Below the pieces are notes generated by a model, which did no database searches, had not been told where the DNA came from, and worked only from the letters and a program-made list of their open reading frames with translations. Below, one piece after another: positions 6,771 through 6,872 of a DNA stretch of 6,872 bases; the first letter of the stretch is position 1, and each line of letters opens with the position of its first letter. Made by a program: the position numbers and the translations under genes. Source of the stretch: an uncultured Collinsella sp. (lineage in GTDB: Bacteria; Actinomycetota; Coriobacteriia; Coriobacteriales; Coriobacteriaceae); NCBI GenBank assembly GCA_900545875.1, contig URAQ01000091.1, forward strand, positions 1 to 6,872, given 5' to 3'.

Positions 6771-6872
6771 ATTGAAGGGCTGCTTGCGCCAGTTCCGTGC
6801 GTCGTCCTCGAGCGATTGGCGGATGACAGGCTTGTACGGGTCGAGCTTGCTCGGGGCGCTCCTCCTCGCAGG
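6759..6872 (-). pseudogene. Fragment of an IS21-type (IstA-like) transposase, truncated
   Basis: The minus strand reads 37 codons from the window edge to TGA (6761-6759). The readable part includes RRSAPSKLDPYKPVIRQS followed by LEDDARNWRKQ. This resembles the stretch between the helix-turn-helix and the catalytic core of IstA-type transposases (typically SKLDPYK...RKQRHTARR). After the RKQ triplet (Gln codon at 6782-6780) the similarity stops, and the frame runs PFNKLR into the palindrome, whose right arm supplies the stop codon. No DDE catalytic region is present. The part before it lies outside the window, so this may be the end of a decayed element or a gene interrupted by the palindrome. 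Recognition rests on a short stretch, so another transposase family is possible. Confidence 0.55.

Overview
The window is G+C-rich bacterial DNA with five tightly packed plus-strand genes and a short, disturbed right edge. It looks like a Gram-positive actinobacterium. My best guess is class Coriobacteriia (Collinsella-like), inferred from base composition, the single-chain ACT-containing serine dehydratase, the membrane-anchored L,D-transpeptidase and the lack of any outer-membrane partner gene. This placement was not tested by a search.

Left part (1-1256): the 3' portion of a single-chain, iron-sulfur L-serine dehydratase (serine to pyruvate plus ammonia). It contains the end of the beta domain, an ACT domain and a complete alpha catalytic domain, and its 5' end lies outside the window. 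A perfect hairpin at 1275-1296 followed by a short T run probably ends this transcript.

Middle (1343-3139): a promoter-like TATAAT and a Shine-Dalgarno site lead into a 577-residue membrane-anchored L,D-transpeptidase, a YkuD enzyme with peptidoglycan-binding-type repeats. It has an unusual Gln/Arg/Pro-rich cytoplasmic tail. It should make 3-3 cross-links in, or attach proteins to, the cell wall.

Right-centre (3272-6689): a three-gene operon with translationally coupled junctions (TAATG, then ATGA). It encodes a MacA/HlyD-type membrane-fusion adaptor, a MacB/LolD-type ABC ATPase and a MacB/FtsX-type permease. Together they would form a split MacAB-like export complex. In a monoderm this would move a substrate (antimicrobial peptide, lipid or signal; unknown here) across or out of the membrane. 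A G+C-rich hairpin touching a TATAAT box lies just before the operon.

Right edge (6690-6872): a 69-bp interrupted palindrome with 17-bp arms (16 of 17 matching), placed 12 bp after the permease stop codon. Beside it, on the minus strand, is a broken reading frame resembling part of an IS21-type (IstA-like) transposase. The palindrome arm supplies the stop codon that ends this frame.

Most of the window is ordinary core and envelope biology. The parts most worth a second look are the palindrome with its transposase remnant, the hairpin over the efflux promoter, the extra C-terminal cysteines of the dehydratase and the adaptor's atypical architecture. I see no clear evidence for a wholly new system.
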